Assembly: GCA_013375495.1 (NCBI GenBank)
Contig: JABXKC010000004.1
Location: 175,454 to 239,453, forward strand
Length of the DNA: 64,000 bases
Direction of reading: 5' to 3'
Source of the DNA: Promethearchaeota archaeon
GTDB taxonomy: Archaea; Asgardarchaeota; Lokiarchaeia; Sigynarchaeales; SOKP01
Numbering within the stretch: position 1 is the first letter of the stretch; every line of letters begins with the position of its first letter. The notes under the pieces are model-generated. The model saw only the letters and a list, made by a program, of their open reading frames with translations, had not been told where the DNA came from and did no database searches. Positions 46,478 to 55,764 of this stretch are shown one piece after another. The position numbers and the translations under genes are program-made.

Positions 46478-46954
46478 ATGACAAAAGTAAAAATGATAAC
46501 GACTAAAGGGAACATTAACCTTAATTTATTTGACAACGAAGCGCCATTAACAGTTTCGAGCTTTTTGTTTTTAGCACAAAAAGGTTTTTACGACGGGATT
46601 GTTTTCCATCGAATTATAGCAGACTTTATGATACAAGGTGGAGACCCTCTTGGTAATGGTACGGGAAGCCCTAAAGCTGTGGGTGTAAACTCATTTCCGT
46701 TTCAAGGACGAGAGGTATCGTATCCTTATGCAGACGAGTTTCAATCAGGAAAAGTATTCAATAAACCAGGCATTTTAGCTATGGCAAACGCTGGGCCAGG
46801 CACGAACGGTTCACAGTTTTTCATAACTCATGTACCCACTCCACACTTGAATAATAAACATACCATCTTTGGAGAAGTGCTAGGTCCTGCGGATCAAGTT
46901 GTAGTAGATGCTATAAGAAAAGGAGATAAAATAAAAAAAATTGAAATTATTTAA
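46478..46954 (+). CDS. Cyclophilin-type peptidyl-prolyl isomerase
   Basis: 158 residues, a complete cyclophilin domain: VFHRIIADFMIQGGDPLGNG with the catalytic Arg, NGSQFFITHVPTPHLNNKHT, IFGEVLGPADQVV. No signal peptide, so cytosolic. It assists prolyl isomerisation in folding. Divergent from the acetyl-CoA synthetase gene. Confidence 0.93.
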   Translation: MTKVKMITTKGNINLNLFDNEAPLTVSSFLFLAQKGFYDGIVFHRIIADFMIQGGDPLGNGTGSPKAVGVNSFPFQGREVSYPYADEFQSGKVFNKPGILAMANAGPGTNGSQFFITHVPTPHLNNKHTIFGEVLGPADQVVVDAIRKGDKIKKIEII

Positions 46955-47036
46955 TCTCTCTAACCAACTTCTTTTTTATCGATTTTAAATAATTTTATTT
47001 TACTTTTTTTTAAGCTAGAAAAGTTATAGACGCGAG

Positions 47037-47156
47037 TTAAAAGGTTTCTTCGTCCCATTCGCCATTGTTGTAGTCGTCATAATCCTCGTCATCGTCATAT
47101 TCATATTCTAAATCTTCTCTATCTTTAAATTTATTAAATAAATTTTTATCCTCCAT
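47037..47156 (-). CDS. Tiny acidic protein, 39 aa (copy A)
   Basis: ATG at 47154-47156 (minus), stop TAA at 47037-47039; an AGGGG ribosome-binding run lies 9 bases upstream of the ATG. The first 12 residues are mixed (MEDKNLFNKFKD); the rest is Asp/Glu/Tyr-rich, ending DYDDYNNGEWDEETF. It shares the DYDDYNxGEWDE tail and its upstream sequence with the neighbouring copy B, which supports both being genes. No known family; predicted net charge strongly negative. Confidence 0.7.
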   Translation of the reverse strand: MEDKNLFNKFKDREDLEYEYDDDEDYDDYNNGEWDEETF

Positions 47157-47281
47157 AATAACCAACCCCTGATTTGATTATCTATGTAATTTTATTTAAT
47201 TGTTTTTTTTTATCTATTATGTTTTGAAATACAAAATACTAATGTTTTTTCAAGATTTCGATCAAAAGGTACTGATGTAAA

Positions 47282-47428
47282 TTAATCATCTATTTCGTCC
47301 CATTCGCCGTCGTTGTAGTCGTCATAATCTTCTTCATCGTCATAATCTTCGTCATCATCTTCCCACTCATCATCATCGTCATATTCTTCTCTACATTCAT
47401 ATTCATTACATAAATTTCCGTAATTCAT
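47282..47428 (-). CDS. Tiny acidic protein, 48 aa (copy B)
   Basis: ATG at 47426-47428 (minus), stop at 47282-47284. N-terminus MNYGNLCNEYECREEYDDDD with two Cys absent from copy A, then Asp/Glu repeats ending DYDDYNDGEWDEIDD. Upstream, about 36 of 42 bases match the region upstream of copy A. The frame and its conserved C-terminus indicate a recently duplicated, expressed small protein. Function unknown; possible chaperone of basic proteins, nucleic-acid mimic or metal (Ca/Mg) binder. Confidence 0.7.
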   Translation of the reverse strand: MNYGNLCNEYECREEYDDDDEWEDDDEDYDDEEDYDDYNDGEWDEIDD

Positions 47429-47599
47429 GATAACCGATTACTCCTTTGATGATCTATTTAATTTAATTTAAAGTCATTAAATCTATAATATATTAATTGA
47501 AATACAAATATCGAATGTTTTTTAAAGATTACGATCAAAACATTTATTAGCCAATGGCTTTATTAATAATTCATATTAAGACCTTAGGTTGCTTTTAAA

Positions 47600-49051
47600 A
47601 TGGGTAAAGAATTAAAAGATTTAATAGATTCAGTTGACTCTGCGAACCAAGAACACTCCGATTTAGAAACTATGATTAAGCATTTGATGGAGGAAGTACA
47701 GCGTCTAAATTTTACTGTTAGCGAACAAAAAAAAATTATTCAAAACCAAAAATTAAAAAATACTGACAATAAAATCCCCGAAGACATTGCAGTATTAAAA
47801 GAATTAGTATCGGAACAACGCCAAGAAATAATTAAAAAGGATAAAGATGTTGAGATTCTCCAACAAACCATCGCCGATATATCTACAGAATTGGAAAATG
47901 TACAAAAGTTCGAGGGTGAAAACGAAGAACTAATTTATGCTAACAAAGAAATTGTGCAATTGACGGAAGAAAACGAAGCGCTTAAAAAACAAGTTGAAGA
48001 TTTAATGAATGCAATAAAAGAATTGGAGAATAGAAAAGACGAAACAACGATTAATGTTGGAGAAGAAAATCCTGAACTTGTTGAGGCAAAAAAAATAATT
48101 ATTAAATTAACGGAAGAAAACAGCATCAATCGCGTTCAAATCGAATCTTCCCGTCATGAAATCGAAGAACTAAAAAGAAGAGAACAAGAGAGTGAAGCTC
48201 TAAAAAACCAATATTTTCACGAGTTAAACGAAGTCAATAAAATTCTAGATCAGTTGACCTACGATAACGATCAGTACCATGAAAAAGTCAAATACCTCCA
48301 ACAAAAATTAGAAGAAACAGTACAACTTCAAGAAGAACAATTTAAAGAAGTTGAAATAAGCACTAACTATGAGGAAATCAATCAAAAATTATTCGATTTA
48401 GAAGTAGAGAACAACGATTTGAAAAATATTATAAATGCCAATATAAACATTATCGAAGATTTAAAACAACGGAATCAAGATATTAAAATGGAAATAGAAG
48501 AAAAAGCTAAAATTGAAGATCAAAAATTATACGATCTTCGACAGAAAGCTTTAGAAAAAGACGAAGAGTTAAATAACTTGAATCTTAAGCTGCAAAAGAT
48601 CGAAACTGCTAATAAACAACTAAGCGATTTAATTGTTGAATTAAAAGTTCTTGAAGACACTATAGAGGATCGCGTTGAACTTGTAACTATTCCTAAGCAT
48701 ACTGTTTTTGAGAACTATCCCCCCACATTATTTTTTAAGATGTATAAAATGCTCTCTAATGATTATAAAACATTAATCGTGGATCAACTTATAGAAGATT
48801 TAAAGAGCACTCATAGAGATTCCAGAACTTACGCCATAAAGATATTAAGTGCAATTAATGGCCCAAAAATTTTCGACGAATTGAAAGGACTCGTTAAAGA
48901 TGACGATTGGATCGTAAAACTTTACTTAATAAAAGCTCTACCTAATTTTGACTATAGCGAAACAACTGAAATTTTGAAGGTTCTTCAAAATGATCGAGAT
49001 CCTGATGTTCGAGAAGCTGCTATAGAAATGCTCTCGAGATTAAATATCTAA
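47600..49051 (+). CDS. Long coiled-coil protein with C-terminal HEAT-like repeats
   Basis: 483 residues. Residues 1-350 are almost uninterrupted heptad coiled coil (Glu/Lys/Leu/Asn-rich). Residues 370-483 contain two to three HEAT-like repeats (SNDYKTLIVDQLIEDLKSTH; DDDWIVKLYLIKALPNFD; DPDVREAAIEMLSRL). No membrane segment. It may be a structural or tethering protein; HEAT repeats bind partner proteins. It may share a promoter region with the divergent acidic protein B. Confidence 0.75.
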   Translation: MGKELKDLIDSVDSANQEHSDLETMIKHLMEEVQRLNFTVSEQKKIIQNQKLKNTDNKIPEDIAVLKELVSEQRQEIIKKDKDVEILQQTIADISTELENVQKFEGENEELIYANKEIVQLTEENEALKKQVEDLMNAIKELENRKDETTINVGEENPELVEAKKIIIKLTEENSINRVQIESSRHEIEELKRREQESEALKNQYFHELNEVNKILDQLTYDNDQYHEKVKYLQQKLEETVQLQEEQFKEVEISTNYEEINQKLFDLEVENNDLKNIINANINIIEDLKQRNQDIKMEIEEKAKIEDQKLYDLRQKALEKDEELNNLNLKLQKIETANKQLSDLIVELKVLEDTIEDRVELVTIPKHTVFENYPPTLFFKMYKMLSNDYKTLIVDQLIEDLKSTHRDSRTYAIKILSAINGPKIFDELKGLVKDDDWIVKLYLIKALPNFDYSETTEILKVLQNDRDPDVREAAIEMLSRLNI

Positions 49052-49186
49052 TAATTTTTTTTATTATTCGGTTAATAGCTTTTTTCAAAAAAAATTATAA
49101 ATCCATTCGAATAAAACATTAAATAGGAAGTAGGTATAAGCTATTATATACATGTTTTCTATCTAATCTAAATTATTTTTCACCGA

Positions 49187-49456
49187 TTGAATAACATGGT
49201 AAGGGAATTAACTCCTAACAGATGGAATTGGTCTCAGAAAGATAATAAATGGGTTTATATCGAGAGCAAAGACAATGGAGAGTTAGTGTATCTTTATCAA
49301 ATAAATCCTCCTAAAGAGTTTACCGAATCGATCGCAAAAATCAAAGTCTTAAACGACAAATTGATCGCTTGTAAGGATCCAGAAGAAAACGCTAAAATTT
49401 TTAGGGAAATGATGAAAATATCCAGAAGAATGCAGTTTATGAGTAAAACTTACTAA
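49187..49456 (+). CDS. Small conserved hypothetical protein, about 86-89 aa
   Basis: TTG at 49187 or, likelier, ATG at 49196. Reads MVRELTPNRWNWSQKDNKWV, then a short helical C-terminus. No recognised domain. The N-terminal aromatic segment may be a small beta-sheet. It precedes the CooC gene by about 170 bases on the same strand. Confidence 0.55.
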   Translation: MNNMVRELTPNRWNWSQKDNKWVYIESKDNGELVYLYQINPPKEFTESIAKIKVLNDKLIACKDPEENAKIFREMMKISRRMQFMSKTY

Positions 49457-49629
49457 CTATATTGTAATTGCTAAAACTCCGTCTATAGTAATATATTATT
49501 AATAATTAGGTAAATTTCTTATTAATGATAACCAATTATATGTAGACATTTACAGAAATAAATCTTAAGATTTTATATCGATAATAGAATAATTTAATTA
49601 AACTAAACACTAGTTAAAGGGGAAGAATA

Positions 49630-50433
49630 ATTAAGATAGCAATCTCTGGTAAGGGTGGGGTTGGAAAGACCTTAGTTGCCGGGACTTTAGCCCGGTTATT
49701 TGCTAAGGATGGATTTAAAGTGTTAGCAATCGATAACGATTCGGCAATGAATTTAAGTTATACGCTGGGGATTGAAGACGAAATAAAATCAAAAATCGTT
49801 CCGATTTCGGAAATGAAAAAAATGATTGAGGACCGCACAGTAGTTAAAGGAGCAGGTCCTGGAGTTTATAACATAAACCCAGAAGTATCTGATATTCCCG
49901 ATAGGTTTAAAGTCACAGGTCCAGACAACCTGAAACTTTTAGTTTTAGGTGGTATTGAAGAACCTGCTACTGGCTGTTTATGTCCAGAAAATGCCTTAAT
50001 AAGAACATTACTGTATAATTTATTAGTAAAAAGAGACGAGGTAGTGGTAGTAGATTTCGAAGCGGGATTAGAACATTTAGGGCGTGGTACTGCTAAAGGA
50101 ATCGACGTTATGCTGGTAGTAACTGAACCTTCCCAAAAATCCTTAGATCTCTGTTTAAAAATAATAGAATTATCTAAGAAATTAGGTGTAATTAACATCT
50201 ACCTCATCGCTAATAAAATAATAGATGATTCACAAGTAGATATCATCAATGATCGAATTAAAGCGTGGAATGTTCCATTGTATCATTCTATTCCCTTTGA
50301 TCTTGAAATCGGGAAAGCTGATTTAGACGGTATTTCTCCTTTAGATTTTAATTCTAATTCAAAAGCGATTAACTCAATAAAAGGACTTTTTAGTAAGTTG
50401 AAACAACTTAAATTAGAGTTGTTTGATCTATAA
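49630..50433 (+). CDS. cooC: CooC-type nickel-insertion ATPase, apparent AUU start
   Basis: 267 residues. The P-loop begins at residue 7 (KIAISGKGGVGKTLVAG), upstream of the first GTG at 49720, so the gene must start earlier. In frame are ATA, ATT, AAG; ATT at 49630 gives the canonical MKIAISGKGGVGKT and lies 7 bases after AAAGGGG. The metal-binding Cys-X-Cys is at 116 and 118 (GCLCPENA). CooC dimers use ATP to insert nickel into CO dehydrogenase; relatives may serve other nickel enzymes. No CODH is in the window, but HypC is about 380 bases away. Confidence 0.88.
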   Translation: MKIAISGKGGVGKTLVAGTLARLFAKDGFKVLAIDNDSAMNLSYTLGIEDEIKSKIVPISEMKKMIEDRTVVKGAGPGVYNINPEVSDIPDRFKVTGPDNLKLLVLGGIEEPATGCLCPENALIRTLLYNLLVKRDEVVVVDFEAGLEHLGRGTAKGIDVMLVVTEPSQKSLDLCLKIIELSKKLGVINIYLIANKIIDDSQVDIINDRIKAWNVPLYHSIPFDLEIGKADLDGISPLDFNSNSKAINSIKGLFSKLKQLKLELFDL

Positions 50434-50593
50434 AGCGATATTTGGGTTCTATTCCTTTCGGTTTTTCTTGTCTTATAGGAAAAAGACGATATATATAGAC
50501 TATATATATAATCAATAAATAAGCTAATTTTATCTTGTGGATTGGAGCAATCCAAAAATTATTAAAATTACTAAAAGGAGGGATGAGATCAAG

Positions 50594-50779
50594 ATGGTGA
50601 AAAAAAAAGAAAATTTACTGGTATTAGGAATGTTAAGCTTGATTTCGGCGTTTGTCTTTGAGATGTTCGGTAATGCGAACTTAATTCTTGATGTCGTTAT
50701 ATTGGCTTTTATCGGCATTGCTATACTCTCAAATGCGCGGTATTTAGTAGTAGCATCTACAGAAAAACGGAAGAAATAG
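50594..50779 (+). CDS. Small membrane protein, 61 aa
   Basis: Start chosen at ATG 50594 behind the strong AAGGAGG at 50575-50581; the frame is also open upstream to GTG 50537. Two hydrophobic helices (NLLVLGMLSLISAFVFEMFG, LILDVVILAFIGIAIL) and basic ends. No family recognised. Confidence 0.55.
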   Translation: MVKKKENLLVLGMLSLISAFVFEMFGNANLILDVVILAFIGIAILSNARYLVVASTEKRKK

Positions 50780-50810
50780 TCTAATTTTTTTTTTATAGAA
50801 ATAATATTAT

Positions 50811-51053
50811 TCATAACATGTCAGATAAGTCGAGACTTTGATCATCTGCGATTTCCTTCCACTGTTCAATCGCTTCTAATGCGTCCTTTTCTTCCATTTG
50901 CTCAATAGCATAACCAGCGTGAACAATAACATATTTTCCAACTTCAGGATTTAACACTAAAGCGATGATAACTTCTTGTTGTATTCCATCAAAATCAACT
51001 AGTGCGGAATTTCCATCGATTTTGACTATTTTACCAGGGATCGCGAGACACAT
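50811..51053 (-). CDS. hypC: Hydrogenase maturation factor HypC
   Basis: 80 residues. MCLAIPGKIVKIDGNSALVD has the essential Cys2, and YVIVHAGYAIEQMEEKDALE matches HypC's second motif. HypC carries the Fe(CN)2CO precursor with HypD and delivers it to the [NiFe] large subunit. It fits the hydrogenase operon 4 kb away. It lies alone, divergent from the gene at 51225. Confidence 0.93.
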   Translation of the reverse strand: MCLAIPGKIVKIDGNSALVDFDGIQQEVIIALVLNPEVGKYVIVHAGYAIEQMEEKDALEAIEQWKEIADDQSLDLSDML

Positions 51054-51084
51054 TATTTCTTAAGCAAAGCGAGTTTAACTATAC

Positions 51085-51097
51085 TTTTAAATATTTG
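51085..51097 (-). promoter_or_regulatory. TATA-like box of hypC
   Basis: On the minus strand AAATATTTAAAAG, 32-44 bases upstream of the hypC ATG, giving a very short leader. Confidence 0.45.
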
Positions 51098-51167
51098 AGC
51101 CTAAAAAAAATTAATGATTATAGTTCGTTATGATCGATCTTTAATCTCTATTTATTTTACGCGAATC

Positions 51168-51180
51168 CTTTATATAACTT
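51168..51180 (+). promoter_or_regulatory. TATA box of the 51225 membrane-protein gene
   Basis: CTTTATATAACTT, a near-consensus archaeal TATA box, 45 bases before the ATG. Confidence 0.5.
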
Positions 51181-51224
51181 AACGTAATAATTTATCTTAA
51201 TATCACAATTTTAAGTGTGAAAGT

Positions 51225-51776
51225 ATGATTTTAGAAAAACTGAAAAAATATCCCAGCGATTTAATACTATTAATAGCAGCGGCAATTGGAATCATAATTC
51301 TTCTGACCATCAATATCGTGATTTTTGAACCATTGGCAACATCTGTTTATAAATATGGTATCTTAGATTTCGAATTTGCGTTGACTAAAGAACGAATCAT
51401 AACGATATTTTCCACATGGGGCCCCGATGGAATGACGTTGCAAGCAGCGGGAGTATACTGGGATTTTCTTTACATCTTTGGTTACGTTATACCTCTTTTT
51501 GCTTTGATATTATACTTATCGAGAAGACTAGAAGACAGAATGGCAACAGTCGGATTTTATATGAGCCTAACACCAATCCTAGCAGGAGTTTTTGATTTAA
51601 TTGAAAATATGAATTTGCTAATCATGCTCAACGAGACACCAAATTTTGCGGCGTTCGTACCGTTAATTGCTTCGGTATCAGCAACAATTAAATTCGGATT
51701 CTTGTTAGTCGGGGCAGTCTTCTTCTTAATAGCGTTGGTATTACTTATCATTAAGAAGATCAAAAAACAAGATTAA
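51225..51776 (+). CDS. Four-helix membrane protein, unknown function
   Basis: 183 residues. Membrane helices at about 12-35, 80-103, 111-135 and 150-178; a short outside loop after helix 1. No conserved motif recognised. Its own TATA box; convergent with 51842-52624. Confidence 0.6.
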   Translation: MILEKLKKYPSDLILLIAAAIGIIILLTINIVIFEPLATSVYKYGILDFEFALTKERIITIFSTWGPDGMTLQAAGVYWDFLYIFGYVIPLFALILYLSRRLEDRMATVGFYMSLTPILAGVFDLIENMNLLIMLNETPNFAAFVPLIASVSATIKFGFLLVGAVFFLIALVLLIIKKIKKQD

Positions 51777-51841
51777 GAAAATTTTTCTTTTATTCTTTAA
51801 TGAACGGCGGGTTAGAAGGGTTTTAGTAAAAATAACACCGT

Positions 51842-52624
51842 CTAAATATTATTACTGTATAAGTTCAATAAATCGTCTAACCAGTTAAATATCTCTTCCT
51901 TCGATAAATTATCAACATTAAATTTCAATCGCTCGATTTCTTTAAGAAGGGTTATCATTTCTAAAGGAATTGATCTTTGACACAGCTCGAATAGCATTTC
52001 GTTCGTTTTCGAGATTAAGAGCTTTACCTTGGATACTAAAGGTTCAATATTGGGCATGTCTTCGAGCCGAACGAGAATGTTAATAAGACTAAACAGAAAT
52101 TCTGTCTTATTTCCTTTAAATGAACTATCAAATTGGTAATAATATCGATCAAAATATTCCCTTGGGATTATTTCATCGTACTTATTTGCGATTTTAATTA
52201 CTGATTTAATGTTTTTGAAGAGTAGCGAAGGAGTCCATGTAAACGCTTGGTAGTTTGATTCTATCTTTCCACTATGGACCACCGGGATAAACTTATGGTC
52301 CTCTTTAAAATGACCAAAAGGTATAATAATAAAGTCTAACGAGTCTGTAGACGAATAGTCGTTCACATTGATATATAGATTCTTTATAGTATGGATAAGC
52401 TCGGTTCGATGATCGAGAACCTCGAATTCAATCCTATTTAGTGACGGTTTGTAAATATAAAATATCAACCCTTCAAATCCTTGAATCTCTAAATCCAACG
52501 AGAAGTTAAACATCTGGACTGTCGCGTCCTCAGTCTTAAATCTCATATCTAACATAATGTGAGAATAATTCTCAATATATGGAAAAAACCACGGGGGATT
52601 TCTCTCCGCTTCAAACGATATCAT
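51842..52624 (-). CDS. Hypothetical soluble protein, 260 aa
   Basis: The N-terminal 150 residues are beta-rich (PWFFPYIENYSHIMLDMRFK, FSLDLEIQGFEGLIFYIYKP), the C-terminus helical (LLKEIERLKFNVDNLSKEEI). No Cys cluster, no membrane segment, no family recognised. Confidence 0.6.
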   Translation of the reverse strand: MISFEAERNPPWFFPYIENYSHIMLDMRFKTEDATVQMFNFSLDLEIQGFEGLIFYIYKPSLNRIEFEVLDHRTELIHTIKNLYINVNDYSSTDSLDFIIIPFGHFKEDHKFIPVVHSGKIESNYQAFTWTPSLLFKNIKSVIKIANKYDEIIPREYFDRYYYQFDSSFKGNKTEFLFSLINILVRLEDMPNIEPLVSKVKLLISKTNEMLFELCQRSIPLEMITLLKEIERLKFNVDNLSKEEIFNWLDDLLNLYSNNI

Positions 52625-52901
52625 GTAATTTTTACTCCTAATATATCTCTTTAAGATGATTTATATATATTTTATACCTATTTATACTTCTTCACTCGAA
52701 GAAATAAATTGCACATAATTAAACTCTATCAATATTTTTAATTTTTGCGATTTGAACCTTTGATTAACACTAAAAACTTTAGGCAAAAATAAGAAAAAGC
52801 AATTATGAATAATTACTTGATAATCGAAAAGGTAGTTATAAATATTTTATATACGCCTAATAACTATACAAAAAATAATTTAATTGTAAGGTCGACATAA
52901 A

Positions 52902-53582
52902 TTGGATCCCTTAAATATACTAAAAATAATCGCGACAATAATCACAGCCGTTATCGCACTAATAATAGGATTACGGGTCCTTTCTTTAAACAAAAGTGAC
53001 TTGTTAAACAGATGGTTTGCCTTATACTTTATTTCCTCATCCTTAGGATTTACAATCTATGCTATTTACCATTTAATTTTAAATAATAAGGATATTATTA
53101 TTCCGCTCATGATAACAGCACATATCTTTTTTAATTTTAACTCAATTTCCCTCATGATGACCTTGTTCGTGTTAGAAAAATATACCAAAGTTGCCATGAG
53201 CATGAAGTATCTTGGAACCATGCTAATTTTATTCTTTGTCATGAGTATTGGATATTTTATATTTCCCCCCTATTTAGATCTGGATGATTATGCCCTCGGT
53301 ATGGTCAATACTCATACTCCTACCAGTTTGCAAATTTTTGTGAATATCATTCGGATATTGTTAGCCATGTATGCTGCTTTCAGATATATCGTAATTAACA
53401 AAAAAATTGAGGGCGAAACTAAAAATAGAATAAAATGGTTTTCGTTAGGAGTAATTACAATTATTTTAGGGCTATTTATCAATTTAGCCGGGGGATTGCT
53501 CTCATCAATTATAATAGAGATCTTAGCGTTGATTATTATCGATATTGGGGCTATTCTAGTCCTAAAAGGATTTTTAATCTAA
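52902..53582 (+). CDS. Seven-helix membrane protein, 7TM-sensor-like
   Basis: 226 residues from TTG, about 50 bases after the TATA-like TTTTATATACG at 52845-52855. Seven evenly spaced hydrophobic helices, very short loops, no enzymatic domain. The layout resembles the 7TM N-terminal sensory part of archaeal histidine kinases, here free-standing. A partner protein would be needed for signalling (inference). Confidence 0.55.
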   Translation: MDPLNILKIIATIITAVIALIIGLRVLSLNKSDLLNRWFALYFISSSLGFTIYAIYHLILNNKDIIIPLMITAHIFFNFNSISLMMTLFVLEKYTKVAMSMKYLGTMLILFFVMSIGYFIFPPYLDLDDYALGMVNTHTPTSLQIFVNIIRILLAMYAAFRYIVINKKIEGETKNRIKWFSLGVITIILGLFINLAGGLLSSIIIEILALIIIDIGAILVLKGFLI

Positions 53583-53659
53583 TTTTAATAATTTCTTCTT
53601 TTTTATAAATTATCGGGTCTAATTAAAGGAGATTCTTACCCCGAAAGATCATTCCGCTA

Positions 53660-54166
53660 CTATGATTTATTTTTTGACAAGAACCCTAATATTTCTCTCC
53701 CATGAATTGTATTATACTGATTACACGGTTGATGACCACAGGATCGGCATCTCGGATCGTACGTAGAATTAATTGTTTCGCATTCAGGACAAGAATAATG
53801 CTCTTCCATCTCTTCTAACCACTTTTCATATCCCACTTCTCTAATCCGTTCTTGAGCTTCCCATAATTCTAATCGGTGAGGCATTTTAGCTTGAAATTCC
53901 TTTATATCATCACAAGGGTATTCCTCACAATCCCCACAAAAATCAATTCCCTTTTCTTGAGCGCATGGAAACATTATACAATCTTGCTCGCAAAAGATAT
54001 ATCTTTTCTCGGCACGACATCCATAGCATTTGATTTCTTCCGGAGTACTGTTAGATCGTTTGGCAATAAACTCAAGCCGCTGAGGATCTTCTTGGGTTCC
54101 GATAAATATCGAGCAAGCTGGGCAATAAAGACCACAGACAGCGGCATGTTGTTTTGTATATTTCAT
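53660..54166 (-). CDS. DUF3795-type Cys-rich protein
   Basis: 168 residues. CGLYCPACSIF near the N-terminus, ECKGYGCR-type segment IKCYGCRAEKRYIFC and FCGDCEEYPCDDIKEFQAKM match DUF3795. A C-terminal zinc ribbon (CPECETINSTYDPRCRSCG) is added. Many Cys suggest zinc binding. Function unknown. It follows the hydrogenase-Hdr operon on the same strand, 143 bases after hdrB, probably separate. Confidence 0.75.
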   Translation of the reverse strand: MKYTKQHAAVCGLYCPACSIFIGTQEDPQRLEFIAKRSNSTPEEIKCYGCRAEKRYIFCEQDCIMFPCAQEKGIDFCGDCEEYPCDDIKEFQAKMPHRLELWEAQERIREVGYEKWLEEMEEHYSCPECETINSTYDPRCRSCGHQPCNQYNTIHGREILGFLSKNKS

Positions 54167-54308
54167 GTTGAGATAAAATGGTGCCTCAATTTTTAATATT
54201 TAGCTTATAACCTAGCGTGAGGAACTATAATTATCCTTGGTATAAAGTTTAGTTTAAGAGAAAAAGATATTAAAAAAAATAAAAAAATAAAGTTATTAAT
54301 TTGGTTAG

Positions 54309-55181
54309 TTATAAACCAAGTTTTTCTAACGTGGATTTTAATCGAGTTCTGTGAAATTTCAAACCGATATCGTCTGGAGTGAAGCCCATCGCCAAAGCGT
54401 AAAGCTCTGTGATATACATCACGGGAGTATCGTATTCAGTCTCGTATGTCTTACCTAAATTTCGCTGTCTCGTATCGAATTGCTGATAACACGCTGGACA
54501 ATTTACAGCGATTACATCTGCGCCAGATTTTTTGATTGCGTCCATTTTAATCTTTAAGTTAGCAAATCCATGTTCTTCGTACGCGTTAGTTACCGCGCTC
54601 CCGCAACATAAAATTTCCTCACCGTAATCTACTACAGATGCTCCACTTGCTTCTACGAGTTTCTTTAGCGTGGTTGGTCTCATAGGATCGTCAGATTCCA
54701 TCCATTCAGCAGGTCTCATATAATGACACCCTGGATGCACAGCGACTTTTAGACCAGCTAGGGGTTTTGTAATTGCTCCCTTGACTTTGTCTAGATTATC
54801 GCTTAGCACATCAACAAAATGCTTTATATCAATGGAGCCTTTGTATTCTTTACCGATCTTTGCGAGTTCTTTATTGACCTTATCCATTTTCCATGAATCG
54901 TGCTTTAATTGGTGTTGAACGCCTCTAAGCGTGTTGGTGCAACCGTTGCACAAAGAAATTATGTCTTTTCCTTCAGCTTCAGCTAAACATAAATTCCTTG
55001 CGCCAATTGCTAACCACGCGTCGTTATCAAACGATTTCATGCCCGTAGGGTCAGGACAACAAGAAAAATTCGTTTGTGAGGTCTCAATTCCAACTTTTTC
55101 AAAAACCTTTCTAGCAGACGCCTCTAGGAATGGAATACGGTTTCCGATAGTGCAACCTTCAAACATCTTATATTCTGTCAT
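54309..55181 (-). CDS. hdrB: Heterodisulfide reductase subunit B-like protein (hydrogenase operon copy)
   Basis: 290 residues. Two CCG domains: GCTIG...FSCCPDPTG...CNGCTNT and HPGCHYM...ILCCGSAV...NCPACYQQF, which hold the non-cubane [4Fe-4S] clusters in HdrB. It starts 15 bases after hdrC with an AGGAGG run. In methanogens HdrB reduces CoM-S-S-CoB; in Asgards the disulfide or acceptor is unknown. Homologous to the copy at 61888. Confidence 0.92.
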   Translation of the reverse strand: MTEYKMFEGCTIGNRIPFLEASARKVFEKVGIETSQTNFSCCPDPTGMKSFDNDAWLAIGARNLCLAEAEGKDIISLCNGCTNTLRGVQHQLKHDSWKMDKVNKELAKIGKEYKGSIDIKHFVDVLSDNLDKVKGAITKPLAGLKVAVHPGCHYMRPAEWMESDDPMRPTTLKKLVEASGASVVDYGEEILCCGSAVTNAYEEHGFANLKIKMDAIKKSGADVIAVNCPACYQQFDTRQRNLGKTYETEYDTPVMYITELYALAMGFTPDDIGLKFHRTRLKSTLEKLGL

Positions 55182-55196
55182 TTTTTTTCATTCCTC

Positions 55197-55724
55197 CTAT
55201 TTTAACTTTTTGTCTACTCCAAGATTTTTTAATAAGGTTTGGAATTCAACAACATCTGGTTTTGCGACGGGAGGTAAGCCTAATATCTTCCGTCTGCGCG
55301 CTATAGGATCTTTCCCTGTTTTAGGTCCAGTAATCGCCTTTGCACTTTCAAAAATTGTTCTTGCTTGCGAATAGATAAAATCTGGTCCATTTCCGTCTGC
55401 AATACTTTTGTTTTTTAAAAATGTAAAGATCTCAGTGAGTTCAATGTTCTGTGGACACACTTCGTCACAGGTATCGCACACTGTACAACCCCAAATTGCT
55501 AAGGGGTCTGCGCTAAATATCGCATCTTTGTATCCTAGCAAGGCATTGAGTATATTACTCCTTGGATTGTATCCTGTAGTCGTATAAAAATCTGTCGTTA
55601 CATTAGTAATTGGACAATTATCTGAACAGCGACTACATTGATAGCAATATTTGATTAAATCAGACCCGATATGATAATCCATAACTTGTTTTCGAAATTC
55701 AAAATCTACTGCCATTCTTTTCAC
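55197..55724 (-). CDS. hdrC: Heterodisulfide reductase subunit C-like protein (hydrogenase operon copy)
   Basis: 175 residues. Two [4Fe-4S] motifs: CYQCSRCSDNCP and CTVCDTCDEVCP. It passes electrons from HdrA to HdrB. Start is GTG at 55724 or ATG at 55715. It follows the selenopeptide gene by about 100 bases and precedes hdrB by 15. No hdrA is in the operon. Confidence 0.92.
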   Translation of the reverse strand: MKRMAVDFEFRKQVMDYHIGSDLIKYCYQCSRCSDNCPITNVTTDFYTTTGYNPRSNILNALLGYKDAIFSADPLAIWGCTVCDTCDEVCPQNIELTEIFTFLKNKSIADGNGPDFIYSQARTIFESAKAITGPKTGKDPIARRRKILGLPPVAKPDVVEFQTLLKNLGVDKKLK

Positions 55725-55764
55725 ATCTTTTCCAATTTTTTATTTCCATTTATTTTATATATTT

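Larger units (their letters stand above)
47037..47545. repeat. Tandem duplication of the acidic-protein gene with its upstream region
   Basis: Two units of about 270 bases, each a tiny acidic ORF plus leader. The boxes at 47226-47267 and 47499-47540 (starting GAAATACAAA, ending GATCAAAA) match at roughly 36 of 42 positions, and the 3' coding ends are nearly identical over about 45 bases. The middle of each leader is more diverged. Confidence 0.7.
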
